Shown here one piece after another: positions 1-8,111 of a stretch of DNA of 64,000 nucleotides. Made by a program: the position numbers and the translations under genes. Under the pieces are notes generated by a model. It was not told the origin of the DNA, did not search any database, and was given only the letters and a program-made list of their open reading frames with translations. Within the stretch, counting starts at the first letter, position 1; each line of letters starts with the position of its first letter. The stretch comes from Betaproteobacteria bacterium (lineage in GTDB: Bacteria; Pseudomonadota; Gammaproteobacteria; Burkholderiales; SG8-39): NCBI GenBank assembly GCA_016195915.1, contig JACPYS010000018.1:62001-126000 (forward strand), read 5' to 3'.

Positions 1-1
1 C

Positions 2-373
2 GAGGCCGCGCGGCGAATGAGTCGCGTGCCGGAGTTCGCTCGCGGCATGGCGCGCAGCGCGATCCTGCAGCATGCCGCGCAGCAGGGCCACACGGTGGTC
101 ACATCGAACGTTATCGACGCGGTGCTCGGGCGGATGCCGGGGGGCAAGTGCCCGTTCGCGGCTCCCTCGACGGCGAAGGAGGGCGATTCCGAGGCGGGCG
201 CGCCGCTAGCATGGGAATCTTCCGCGCAGGTGAGGCTCGAGCAGTTGCCGGCGCCGGTTCGCGATCACGCGCGGCTGCGGATCGAGAAACTCGCGCGCCG
301 GATGCAGCGCGCCACGGTGGACGACGCCGTAATGGACGCGGCCACGCGTGCGGTGGCGGAGATGCTGGGGTAG
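2..373 (+). CDS. PCP_red-domain protein, 5'-truncated by window edge
   Basis: The frame is open to the left window edge, so the first ATG (position 17) may be internal. Two copies of a short helical motif are visible, roughly A-rich start, R(V/L)P.F.R, then (I/V)..(H/E)A...G, then T...V..A. One begins before the first Met and one begins at WESSAQVRLEQLP. This is the pattern of the PCP_red domain, named from the light-independent protochlorophyllide reductase B subunit. A third copy closes the next gene, which starts 4 nt downstream in the same direction, so the two are probably co-transcribed and act in the same tetrapyrrole-related step. The specific function is unknown. The main doubt is how much of the N-terminus lies outside the window. 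Confidence 0.6.
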   Translation, partial: EAARRMSRVPEFARGMARSAILQHAAQQGHTVVTSNVIDAVLGRMPGGKCPFAAPSTAKEGDSEAGAPLAWESSAQVRLEQLPAPVRDHARLRIEKLARRMQRATVDDAVMDAATRAVAEMLG

Positions 374-376
374 CAG

Positions 377-1657
377 ATGAACGCGCCGACGCCTAAGCTC
401 GTATCGTGGAACCTGACACGGCGCTGCAACCTTGCCTGCGGGCATTGCTATCTCGACGCCGTGCAGAGAAAGAGCGAAGCGCCCGGCGAACTCACCAGCG
501 CGGAAGCGCTCGATGCCGTAAGCCAGATTGCCACCGCGGCGCCCGGCGCGATGCTCGTGCTCACGGGCGGAGAGCCGCTGTTACGCAAGGATTTGCTTTC
601 CCTGGTGCAGGAGGCGAGCGGCAAGGGGCTGATCCCCGTCGTAGGAACGAATGGCGTCCTGCTCGACGAGGAGCGCGCGCGGCATCTTAAGGCCGTGGGT
701 GCCGCCGGCGTCGGCATCAGCCTCGATTCGGCGGCGCCGGAATTCCACGACCGGTTGCGCGGCAAGGCTGGCGCGTGGGCTGCGGCCTTCGAAGCGATGC
801 GCACCGCACGCGCCGCGGGGCTCGCGGTGCAGATGCAGACGACGCTGTTTGCGGAGAACCGAGACGAACTCGCCGCGCTGGCGAATATCGCGCAGGAAAT
901 CGACGCGCTCGCGTTGAATTTCTTTTTTCTCGTTTGCACTGGACGCGGTGTGACCCAGACCGACATGCCCCAGGCGATGTACGAGGAAACGCTTTCCGCG
1001 ATTGTGGCGCTGCAGCGCCAGCGGCCGCGGCCGATGATCCGCGCGCGCTGCGCGCCGTACGTGCGGCGCCTGCTCGCCTTGCGCGCGGGTGAGTCCCGTG
1101 ACGGATACGAGGGATGGTCGGGCGCCTGCCTCGCGGGACGGAGCTACCTGCGCATCACGCCGCAAGGACGCGTGACGCCATGCCCGTACATCCCTGAAGT
1201 CGTCGGCGATCTGCGCGCTGGGTTGCTTACCGAGATCTGGCAGGCAAGCGCGATCCTACGGAGACTCAGGAGCGAATTGCCCGGTGGCAAGTGCGGCGAT
1301 TGCGACTTCCGCTACAGTTGCGGCGGATGCCGCGCGCGCGCCGCCGCGGCATCGGGCAACCTGCTCGGCGAGGATCCGAAGTGCTCTTATGTGAAGCCGT
1401 CGGACGCGCGTCCGGAAATCGCGCCGCGCCAAGACCGTGAGGACTCGGGAATCGCCTGGGAGCCGGCGGCGCAGGCGATCCTCAATCGTATTCCCTCGTT
1501 CGTGCGCGAGTGGGTGCGGGTGAGGCTGGAGAAGAACGCCCGCACGGCCGGCCTCGCGGTGGTCACGTCGGAATTTCTGCGCGCGAACTATCCCGCGCGG
1601 CTGGCCGGATTGCGGCCCGCGGGTACGACTCGGGCAACGGCAATATTGGAGCGGTGA
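377..1657 (+). CDS. Radical SAM/SPASM protein, NirJ/AhbC-like, with C-terminal PCP_red domain
   Basis: This 426-residue protein has the radical SAM cluster motif CNLACGHC near residue 17, a GGEP box (TGGEPLLR) and the segment FFFLVCTGRG near residue 180, which is typical of the AhbC/NirJ branch acting on siroheme-derived tetrapyrroles. A SPASM-type cysteine group follows (CGDC...CGGC...KC, about residues 300-345). The last 65 residues form a PCP_red domain (WEPAAQAILNRIPSFVRE). NirJ is required for heme d1 synthesis, and a cytochrome cd1 gene (nirS) lies 13 kb away, so a heme d1 or related role is plausible but inferred. Protoporphyrinogen oxidase lies downstream on the other strand. The family assignment is firm; the substrate is not. 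Confidence 0.75.
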   Translation: MNAPTPKLVSWNLTRRCNLACGHCYLDAVQRKSEAPGELTSAEALDAVSQIATAAPGAMLVLTGGEPLLRKDLLSLVQEASGKGLIPVVGTNGVLLDEERARHLKAVGAAGVGISLDSAAPEFHDRLRGKAGAWAAAFEAMRTARAAGLAVQMQTTLFAENRDELAALANIAQEIDALALNFFFLVCTGRGVTQTDMPQAMYEETLSAIVALQRQRPRPMIRARCAPYVRRLLALRAGESRDGYEGWSGACLAGRSYLRITPQGRVTPCPYIPEVVGDLRAGLLTEIWQASAILRRLRSELPGGKCGDCDFRYSCGGCRARAAAASGNLLGEDPKCSYVKPSDARPEIAPRQDREDSGIAWEPAAQAILNRIPSFVREWVRVRLEKNARTAGLAVVTSEFLRANYPARLAGLRPAGTTRATAILER

Positions 1658-1705
1658 CCGGAGCTTCGTAGACGATCTTCCAGCGACCCTCGGTTCCGGC
1701 CATGG

Positions 1706-1970
1706 GTCTCCAGCGAGCACGGCGCGCGGATGGCGGCGAATATCTTGCGCAGCGAGCGCGCGGTGCACATGAGCGTGTTCGTCATTCGGGCCTTGATTCG
1801 CCTGCGCGGGGAACTCGCCGCCGATTCCGCCTTCCAGAAGCACCTGGCGGAGATTGACCGAACGCTGCTGCAGCACGACACGGCGCTGCGCGATATCTAC
1901 CGCAAGCTGTTGCCACTCGTTCAACCTCCGCCCGATCCGCCGAATCGGCTTCCACACCGACGGCGAGTGA
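1706..1970 (+). pseudogene. ORF6N-domain protein, C-terminal remnant with frameshift
   Basis: Reading in frame from position 1706 gives VSSEHGARMAANIL, then a stretch with SERAVHMSVFVIRALIRLRG and a coiled segment, then PPPDPP. After a +1 frame change near 1935 it continues as IRRIGFHTDGE and stops at 1968-1970. That is the usual end of ORF6N/KilA-type proteins (EHG..M...L.S.RAV..S, then PPPPP.RRIGF). The N-terminal ORF6N domain is absent upstream, so only the last third survives and it is frameshifted. The fragment sits in a scar of partial toxin-antitoxin-like genes between two tetrapyrrole genes. Confidence 0.6.
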
Positions 1971-2499
1971 GGAAACTCAGTAGTGGTAGCGGCAGGACAG
2001 GATCGAGAGCAGGCCGGCCTGAACCCGATGCGCTCGCCGAGCGCGTACCTTCGGGACCCAGGTACTCGATCTGTCCCTGCAGACCGACGACCACGACCTC
2101 TCGTGCGCCACCTCGCAAATAGGCCCCCGCCTTCATCGCGATCTCTTCCTTGGTGTTGCCCGCCGACAGGACCTCGACGCACAGATCGGGCGCGAACGGC
2201 AGCGGTGTCTTGCCCTTGACCTGCTGCCACTTCGCCGGGGGCATCCACACCACGTCGGGAACACGGATGCCGCGGTCCGTCATCAGCGAAACTTCGGCCA
2301 CTGCCTCCGGTCCGAGCTGTCGCGCGATCGCGTTGGCGACAGTCTGAACGACTCTTTGGTGATCATTGGTCGGACGCGGGCTCATGATCAGCTCCCCGTA
2401 CTCGTTGAGTTCGTAGTAGTCGGGGGCGTCGGCATCTTCGGCCAACTCGGTCCAGCGCCTGGTGAGCGCGTCCCGTCCAATTGCGATTTCGGCAAGCAT
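1921..2499 (-). CDS. Uma2/DUF820-family nuclease-like protein, 3' end altered
   Basis: The predicted protein begins MLAEIAIGRDALTRRW; the ATG at 2499 has a GAAAGGAG-type ribosome site about 10 nt upstream. The middle shows Uma2/DUF820 hallmarks: YYELNEYGELIMSP, then HQRVV, then RVPDVVW and APDLCVEVLS followed by a K...Y...G helix. These belong to the PD-(D/E)XK-like restriction endonuclease fold. After GPEG the sequence becomes low-complexity and arginine-rich. The last 17 codons are antisense to the ORF6N remnant, so the natural C-terminus has probably been replaced. Members of this family are common and poorly characterised. Activity of this copy is uncertain. Confidence 0.55.
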   Translation of the reverse strand: MLAEIAIGRDALTRRWTELAEDADAPDYYELNEYGELIMSPRPTNDHQRVVQTVANAIARQLGPEAVAEVSLMTDRGIRVPDVVWMPPAKWQQVKGKTPLPFAPDLCVEVLSAGNTKEEIAMKAGAYLRGGAREVVVVGLQGQIEYLGPEGTRSASASGSGRPALDPVLPLPLLSFLTRRRCGSRFGGSGGG

Positions 2500-2639
2500 C
2501 GAAACCTGCTCCTTTCCGAGGGCAACCCGTGGCCCGCAGTATAGTCCGCTCGCAATCACGTTGCTCGTGGTGCAGAGCGGCCAGGGGAACGCCGTGCTGC
2601 GCGCCGCCGAGTGGCGGTGCCTGACGCAGATAAGGCGCG

Positions 2640-2849
2640 CTACCGCAGCATGAACGTCTCGTTAAGCCCGGCGTTGCCGACCAGGAACACGCTCACCAGC
2701 TTGATGACCTCGGTGCGCATGTCGAAGTCCTCCCTGGACATCAACACCGCCGGCGCGCCCTTCCGCCTGGTGATCAGGATCGGCGCGTGATCCCGCACGA
2801 CGCGCTCGAGCGCTTGCGCCAGGCTGTTGCGGGCCGCGGTGCACGTCAT
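2640..2849 (-). CDS. Phd/YefM-type antitoxin, probably C-terminally truncated orphan
   Basis: The 69-residue product has the Phd/YefM DNA-binding start (TCTAARNSLAQALERVVRD), then ILITRRKGAPAVLMSREDFD, which matches the family core. The family normally continues with a toxin-binding helix; here the tail MRTEVIKLVSVFLVGNAGL does not look like one, suggesting a frameshift or foreign junction. No toxin gene follows. The ATG at 2849 overlaps the stop of the upstream protoporphyrinogen oxidase gene by four bases (ATGA). It is probably a decaying orphan antitoxin. Confidence 0.5.
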   Translation of the reverse strand: MTCTAARNSLAQALERVVRDHAPILITRRKGAPAVLMSREDFDMRTEVIKLVSVFLVGNAGLNETFMLR

Positions 2850-4267
2850 GGTTCGCATGCCGTTAACCCGTCCAAGGTTCTGAACATGTCTGCTGCAGCA
2901 CGACCGTACCTGAGTCTCTCGCTCACGCGTTGCGCCACGGCGAACGCCTCATCGACGCACGCAGCGGTTGATACGCCGTTCAGGTAGTTGCCGGTAACGA
3001 AAAGCCCCGGCAGCGATGCTTCGATCGCGCGCAGGCGAGCGATGCGCTGCGCGTGATCCAGTCCCGGCTGCGGCAGGCCGTAGCGCCAGTAACGCACGCG
3101 CGACAACAGCGGCGCTGCGCGAGCGCCGAGGAGGTTCCGCGCTTCGTCGTGAACCATTGCGGCCATTTCTCGCGGCGCAAGGTTCGCCAGTTCCGGCTGG
3201 CGGGCGCCGCCCACGTAAGCCGTCAGTGCGACGTGCCCGTCGGGCGCGCGGCCTTCGAAAAGCGTGGATGAAAAGAGCATGCCGAGCACGCCACGGCGCT
3301 CGACCCGCGGCATGAGTACGCCGAGTCCGTCGAGCGGGTGCGTGATGTCCCTCGAACGATAACCGAGGAATGCAACCGCAAGCGGCGGATGCTCGATGCC
3401 GCGCGCGGCTTCCGCCGCCGCTGCATCGAGAGGAGCGATCAGTTTCGCCGCCGCATAGGCTGGAAGCGCCACGATCACCGAGTGTGCACTCCATACGCCG
3501 CCGTCTACTTGGAGCCGAAAACCCGCTGCCGTCGGACGGATTGCGTGGACCGGCGCGTTCGCTACGATCGCCGTGCCGAGATCTTCGGCGAGCGCGCGAG
3601 GGAGCGTCGCCATGCCATCGCGGAACGAATACAGCTTGCGGCGGCGCGGGTCGAAAGCACTTCCGCCACGCCTGTGCAGACGGGCACGCAGCAGACCGCC
3701 CACGATCGAGCCCGAGTCGCGCTCAAGGCGCTTGAGTTGCGGAAACACCGCGGCGACACTGAGCGTGGTGGGATCGCCGGCGTAGAGCCCTCCGACAAGC
3801 GGATCGACGACGTAGTCGTGAAATTCGCTGCCGAAGCGGCGCGCGGCAAAGCGGGCGATCGTCTCATCGCCTGGATCGGGCGCAATGAAGGGCTCCGCGA
3901 GGAGACGCAGGCGCGCGCCAAGCGAGAAGAATCCAGAGGCGAAGAAGCGCAGCGGATCGAGCGGTAGCGCCCGCGCCTGCCCGTCGCGCACCAGATAACG
4001 GTGGCGCACCCGATCGCCGCGCTCGATGCGTGAATCGCAAAGCGTGAGGCCCGAGATCAACTGCTCGGCACCCGGCGCGGGGGCGATCAGCGCGTTCGGT
4101 CCGTGCTCCATCAGAAACCCGCCGGTGCGCTCGGACACGATCCGTCCGCCGACCGCGTGCCGCTTCTCGAACAGCCTGACGCGCAAGCCGGCGCGGACGA
4201 GCGTCCAAGCTGCGCTAAGGCCGGAAATTCCACCTCCGACAACGGCGATATCCAGATTGGATTTCAT
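2846..4267 (-). CDS. hemY: Protoporphyrinogen oxidase (HemG/HemY-type, FAD-dependent)
   Basis: This 473-residue flavoprotein oxidises protoporphyrinogen IX to protoporphyrin IX, the penultimate step of heme synthesis. The N-terminus has the FAD dinucleotide fold (IAVVGGGISGLSAAW) and the motif GGRIVSERTGGFLMEHGPN, typical of the HemY family. Later segments fit too, including DPLVGGLYAGDP and the C-terminal GNYLNGVSTAACVDEA flavin-binding motif. I chose the Met at 4267 because the Rossmann motif begins seven residues later; an upstream ATG at 4318 would only add unrelated residues. The neighbouring tetrapyrrole radical SAM gene supports the role. Confidence 0.85.
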   Translation of the reverse strand: MKSNLDIAVVGGGISGLSAAWTLVRAGLRVRLFEKRHAVGGRIVSERTGGFLMEHGPNALIAPAPGAEQLISGLTLCDSRIERGDRVRHRYLVRDGQARALPLDPLRFFASGFFSLGARLRLLAEPFIAPDPGDETIARFAARRFGSEFHDYVVDPLVGGLYAGDPTTLSVAAVFPQLKRLERDSGSIVGGLLRARLHRRGGSAFDPRRRKLYSFRDGMATLPRALAEDLGTAIVANAPVHAIRPTAAGFRLQVDGGVWSAHSVIVALPAYAAAKLIAPLDAAAAEAARGIEHPPLAVAFLGYRSRDITHPLDGLGVLMPRVERRGVLGMLFSSTLFEGRAPDGHVALTAYVGGARQPELANLAPREMAAMVHDEARNLLGARAAPLLSRVRYWRYGLPQPGLDHAQRIARLRAIEASLPGLFVTGNYLNGVSTAACVDEAFAVAQRVSERLRYGRAAADMFRTLDGLTACEP

Positions 4268-4418
4268 CTTGAGCGGATCGAAAAGCAAGACCCATGCCCC
4301 GGCGGCCGGGACACGCACGCAGCGCTGCCTGGTCAGTTCCTGTACGTAAGCGGTCGGAATCTGACCGTTCCCGTGTCCGATTGTGCGTCGAAGTTGTGCC
4401 TGCTCAATGTTTTTTCGC

Positions 4419-4435
4419 TTGGCATGTCAGTTGCT
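4419..4435 (+). promoter_or_regulatory. Candidate sigma-54 (RpoN) promoter upstream of the cupredoxin/idr-like operon
   Basis: The sequence TTGGCATG-TCAG-TTGCT matches the RpoN consensus YTGGCACG-N4-TTGCW with one mismatch. The invariant GG (4421-4422) and GC (4433-4434) are separated by exactly ten bases, as required. Transcription would start near 4446, 49 nt before the ATG at 4495. It is the only promoter candidate seen before this five-gene plus-strand run. Aio arsenite oxidase operons are known to be RpoN-dependent. A bound activator site was not identified. Confidence 0.6.
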
Positions 4436-4494
4436 TTGCAGCATGCAGGGACCCGTATCGCGGGCGATTCGACTCGAGCAATGGAGGTGGTGTG

Positions 4495-5220
4495 ATGAAG
4501 ATGCTGTCGGTTTGTACGGTAGTCGCCGGGGCGCTGTTCGCAGCAACTTCTGTTTGGGGCTACGACGTGGCGCCGGTCAGCGGCGGCGGAAGGGTCGCGG
4601 GCAAGGTGGCTTTCAAGGGTGCAGCACCCGAAGCGAAGAAACTGCCCATCACCAAGGACAACACGGTGTGCGGCACCGGCAACCGCGAGATCGTCGAAGT
4701 CGCCGCGAAGGGCGGCAATCTCGCGGGCGCCGTGGTGTACGTGGCGAAAATCGACAAAGGCAAGGCCTGGGGCGAGGTCGAAAAGCCGGTGCTCGACCAG
4801 AAGGGCTGCCGTTTCACCCCCGACGTACTGGTGGTGAAGAAGGACACCGAGTTGACGATCCGCAACTCCGATCCGGTACTGCACAACATCCATACCTACG
4901 AGATCATCGGCGCTGTGCGCCGCACGATGTTCAACGTGGGCCAACCCGACAAGGGCGACATGAAGCAGCCGGTGAAGATGCGCCGCTCGAACGTCGTGAA
5001 GATCGAGTGCGACGCGCACGACTTCATGCATGCCTGGGCGTTTACTGCCGACAACCCGTACACCGCCGTGACGCGCGAGGACGGCTCCTTCTCGATCGAT
5101 AACCTGCCCGCGGGCGACTACGAGTTGAAGGCCTGGCACCCCGTGCTAGGTGAAAAATCCGCGAACGTTAGCGTGAAAGGCGGAGCGGCGGCCAGCGCAT
5201 CGTTCGAGTTCTCCAAGTAA
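4495..5220 (+). CDS. Periplasmic cupredoxin-like protein with carboxypeptidase-regulatory-like fold
   Basis: This 241-residue protein has a cleavable signal peptide (about residues 1-22). A candidate type 1 copper site is formed by His130 or His133 (HNIHTY), Cys172, His175 and Met178 (ECDAHDFM). The C-terminal third (GSFSIDNLPAGDYELKAWHP) resembles a carboxypeptidase-regulatory beta-sandwich. The ATG at 4495 follows a GGAGGTGG ribosome site. It is the first gene of the run leading to two di-haem cytochromes, a Rieske protein and a molybdoenzyme, so it may carry electrons between them and the respiratory chain. That role is inferred from position; the copper-site residues are seen directly. 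Confidence 0.7.
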   Translation: MKMLSVCTVVAGALFAATSVWGYDVAPVSGGGRVAGKVAFKGAAPEAKKLPITKDNTVCGTGNREIVEVAAKGGNLAGAVVYVAKIDKGKAWGEVEKPVLDQKGCRFTPDVLVVKKDTELTIRNSDPVLHNIHTYEIIGAVRRTMFNVGQPDKGDMKQPVKMRRSNVVKIECDAHDFMHAWAFTADNPYTAVTREDGSFSIDNLPAGDYELKAWHPVLGEKSANVSVKGGAAASASFEFSK

Positions 5221-5230
5221 GGAATCGGCC

Positions 5231-6313
5231 ATGAGATCCCGCAATCTGTTCCGGCTGGCAGGCGCGCTCGCACTCGCCGGGGCGATGGGCGCCGCGGCGC
5301 AAAGCGGCGCTGACCTCGCACCGCTGCCCGAACCGAAGTTCAACAAGGATCAGGCCGAACTCGGCCGTTATCTGTTCTTCGACGTGCGCCTCTCGGGCGA
5401 TGCGGCGCTTTCCTGCGCATCGTGCCACGACCCGAAGAAAGGCTGGACAGACGGTGAGCCGCTCGGCAAGGCCTATCCGGCGTCGGAGGGGTTCCGCAAC
5501 ACGCCGACGATCCTCAACGCGGGGTTCAAGAAGCGCTTTATGTGGGACGGCCGGTTGGACGGATCCGACATGGGAACTCTGGTGCGCGACATGATCACCG
5601 AGGCGCACACCATGAACATGGACAGCCGCCTGCTGCAGGAGCGGCTCAAGCAGGTACCGGAATACGTCGCCATGTGGCAGAAATTCCGCAAGGACGACAT
5701 CAACGGCATGCGTGTTTACGGAGTCGTCGGGGAGTTCGTAAAGAGCGTGGTTTCGAAGAACGCGCCGATCGACAGATTCCTGAAAGGAGACGCATCGGCG
5801 CTGTCGGAGAGCGCCAGGCAGGGCTATGCGCTGTTCAAGGGCAAGGCGAACTGCGCGTCGTGCCACAACGGTCCGCTCGCCTCCGACGGGAATCTTCACC
5901 GGACCGGCGTACCGGAGAATCCTGGAGTAACTGCGGAGCCGCTGCGTCACATCACGATGCTGCGCCACTACTCGACCAGCGGTATGCCCAATTACATGAA
6001 CGCATTCGAGGACGTCGGGTCTTATGCGATTACGAAGAATGACAAGGACAAAGGCAAGTTCGCCACGCCATCGCTGCGCGATCTCAAGTACACCGCGCCC
6101 TACATGCACAACGGCGTGTTCGCGAGCCTCGGCGAGGTAATTGAGTTCTACGACCGCGGTGGCGGGCCGGGCGGCGAGTTGAAGAAGCTGGGTCTGAGCG
6201 CCGAGGAAAAGCGCGCACTGGTGGCGTTCCTCGAGTCGCTCAGCGGCGATCCAGTCGTCATCGAGGCGCCAAAATCGCCGGCCTACCAGGTGCGCGCGTT
6301 CGGCAAGAACTGA
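5231..6313 (+). CDS. Di-haem cytochrome c peroxidase/MauG-like protein (idrP-like)
   Basis: This 360-residue periplasmic protein has a signal peptide ending near AMGAAAQ. Two haem c motifs are present, CASCH at residues 62-66 and CASCH at 208-212. The late motif PYMHNG supplies the methionine often used as haem ligand in bacterial cytochrome c peroxidases. It lies 10 nt after the cupredoxin gene and 10 nt before a second copy. Paired di-haem peroxidase-like genes next to a Rieske plus Aio-type molybdoenzyme pair are the signature of iodate reductase operons (idrP1/idrP2), where they are thought to remove peroxide or reduced oxo-intermediates. Family certain; the specific role is inferred. Confidence 0.82.
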   Translation: MRSRNLFRLAGALALAGAMGAAAQSGADLAPLPEPKFNKDQAELGRYLFFDVRLSGDAALSCASCHDPKKGWTDGEPLGKAYPASEGFRNTPTILNAGFKKRFMWDGRLDGSDMGTLVRDMITEAHTMNMDSRLLQERLKQVPEYVAMWQKFRKDDINGMRVYGVVGEFVKSVVSKNAPIDRFLKGDASALSESARQGYALFKGKANCASCHNGPLASDGNLHRTGVPENPGVTAEPLRHITMLRHYSTSGMPNYMNAFEDVGSYAITKNDKDKGKFATPSLRDLKYTAPYMHNGVFASLGEVIEFYDRGGGPGGELKKLGLSAEEKRALVAFLESLSGDPVVIEAPKSPAYQVRAFGKN

Positions 6314-6323
6314 GGAGCCAGTC

Positions 6324-7523
6324 ATGCAAGCTGACAAGTGGAGCGTACGCACGGGCGCGGCGGCGGTGGTCGCGCTTTTCGCCGCGACGCTGACAATCGA
6401 TGCCGTGGCGCAGGTTGGAAAGGCCGCGGCGAATCGCGCGGTGCAGAAACCTGCCGCGGCGCAGACAGCAGCTATTCCACCGCTGGGGCCATTGCCGCCG
6501 GTGGCAGTGCCGGCGGACAACCCGATGAGCCCGGAGAAGGTCGAGCTCGGCAAAATGCTCTTCTTCGACAGCCGGCTCGGCGGAGACGCGAGTTCGCCTT
6601 GCGTCGTCTGCCACCAGCCGGACAAGGGCTGGGGTGATGGGGGTGAAATCTCGCGCGGCTATCCGGGTACGCAGCACTGGCGCAATTCGCAGACGGTGCT
6701 CAACTCGGCCTACTACAACAAACTGTTCTGGGAAGGCAACGTCACCAGCCTGGAAAGCCAGGCTCCGGCAGCGGCCGAGGGCAACGTGGCCGGCAACGGT
6801 GACCCGTCCCTCATGGAGATGCGGCTGCGCTTCATTCCGGAGTACGTGGCGCGCTTCAAGAAAGTATTCGGCACGGAGTGGCCCCGCATCACCCATGCCT
6901 GGCAGGCGGTTGCGGCATTCGAGCGCACCATCGTATCGGACGCGAAGAAAGTGCCGTTCGACCGCTTCATGGCGGGCGACAAGAAGGCGCTGAACGAATC
7001 GCAGCTGCGCGGCATGGCCGTTTACCACGGCAAGGCCGGGTGCATCCAGTGCCACAACGGCCCGCTCGCCTCGGACCAGAAATTCTACTCGCTTGGGCTT
7101 CCCGAGAACGAGGTCTTCAAGACCGAGCCGCTTTTCCAGATCACGCATCGCTGGGAGCACTACCAGAAAGGCATCACCGAATCCGGCTACCGTAATGCGG
7201 ACCTCGACATGGGGCTGTACTACCAGACCAAGAACCCGAAGGACATCGGCAAGTTCAGGACGCCGAGCCTGCGCGAGCTGAAGTACACGGCTCCGTACAT
7301 GCACAACGGCATCCTTTACACGCTCGAAGAGGTGGTCGATTTCTACGACAAAGGCGGCGAGGACGGACCCAACAAGTCGCCGCTCGTTAGAAAGTTGGGC
7401 TTGAACGCCCAGGAAAAGAAGGACCTCGTGGCTTTCCTCGAGTCGCTGTCGATGGACACGCCACTCCTGATGGATACACCGACGCTGCCGCACTACGCGC
7501 CGCTGAAAGGAGCCCGGAAATGA
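6324..7523 (+). CDS. Second di-haem cytochrome c peroxidase/MauG-like protein (idrP-like)
   Basis: This 399-residue paralogue of the preceding gene has a membrane-spanning signal region followed by an Ala/Pro-rich linker to about residue 65. The haem c sites are CVVCH (residues 93-97) and CIQCH (240-244). The segment KYTAPYMHNG occurs in both copies. A roughly 15-residue insertion (AAAEGNVAGNGDPS) distinguishes it from the first copy. Its stop overlaps the ATG of the Rieske gene by four bases, showing tight coupling to the molybdoenzyme. Two non-identical copies suggest separate roles in the complex. Confidence 0.82.
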   Translation: MQADKWSVRTGAAAVVALFAATLTIDAVAQVGKAAANRAVQKPAAAQTAAIPPLGPLPPVAVPADNPMSPEKVELGKMLFFDSRLGGDASSPCVVCHQPDKGWGDGGEISRGYPGTQHWRNSQTVLNSAYYNKLFWEGNVTSLESQAPAAAEGNVAGNGDPSLMEMRLRFIPEYVARFKKVFGTEWPRITHAWQAVAAFERTIVSDAKKVPFDRFMAGDKKALNESQLRGMAVYHGKAGCIQCHNGPLASDQKFYSLGLPENEVFKTEPLFQITHRWEHYQKGITESGYRNADLDMGLYYQTKNPKDIGKFRTPSLRELKYTAPYMHNGILYTLEEVVDFYDKGGEDGPNKSPLVRKLGLNAQEKKDLVAFLESLSMDTPLLMDTPTLPHYAPLKGARK

Positions 7524-8092
7524 ACGCGATCACGATCCAAGCGCACGACGACAACGGTGCCGGGCGCCAATGCGTGAGCCGGCGCGCATTCCTGCTCTCC
7601 AGCGGTGCGATCGTAAGCCTTGCGGGGCTGGGCATTCCAGGGCTCGTCGACGCTGCCGGCACGCCGCTGCAGGCGCTCAGGGCGACGTACCCGCGGCAGC
7701 GCATCGGCAAGCTCTCCGCGCTCGCCAAAGGTAAACCCGTGCATTTCAAGTATCCGTACCCGAGCGTGGACAACATCCTCGTGAAGCTCGGCGCCCCCGC
7801 GGGCGGCGGCATCGGCGTGGAACTCGACGTGGTTGCCTTCAACCTGCAGTGCACTCATATGGGCGGGCCGCTGCACGGCAGCTACAAGGAAGCGCACCAG
7901 ATGCTCGGGCCATGCCCGTTGCACCTGACGACCTTCGATCTCACGCGGCACGGCATGGTGGTCGCGGGACATGGCACCGAGAGCCTGCCGCAGATCGTGC
8001 TGGAGGTCGCCGGTGACGACATCCACGCGGTCGGCGTGATGGGTCTGATCTACGGCTACGCGCACAACGTAACCGGTTCCCGCAGAGGCTGA
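7520..8092 (+). CDS. idrB: Rieske [2Fe-2S] subunit, AioB/IdrB-like, Tat-exported
   Basis: This 190-residue protein carries a twin-arginine signal (SRRAFLL, residues 20-26) followed by a hydrophobic stretch. The Rieske ligands are Cys111/His113 (CTHMGG) and Cys132/His135 (CPLH), 18 residues apart. The two cysteines that form the usual Rieske disulfide are replaced (CTHxGG and CPLH instead of CTHxGC and CPCH), a variation known among Aio-type Rieske proteins. The large subunit that follows has no signal of its own, so it is presumably exported by hitchhiking on this Tat signal. The symbol follows the operon interpretation (iodate reductase-like); aioB is the alternative. Confidence 0.75.
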   Translation: MNAITIQAHDDNGAGRQCVSRRAFLLSSGAIVSLAGLGIPGLVDAAGTPLQALRATYPRQRIGKLSALAKGKPVHFKYPYPSVDNILVKLGAPAGGGIGVELDVVAFNLQCTHMGGPLHGSYKEAHQMLGPCPLHLTTFDLTRHGMVVAGHGTESLPQIVLEVAGDDIHAVGVMGLIYGYAHNVTGSRRG

Positions 8093-8111
8093 ACAGCCAA
8101 GGAGCATGACG

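Noticed and set aside
1983-2544. Several short plus-strand ORFs overlapping the Uma2 gene
   Set aside because: They are antisense shadows with no domain and unsuitable starts.
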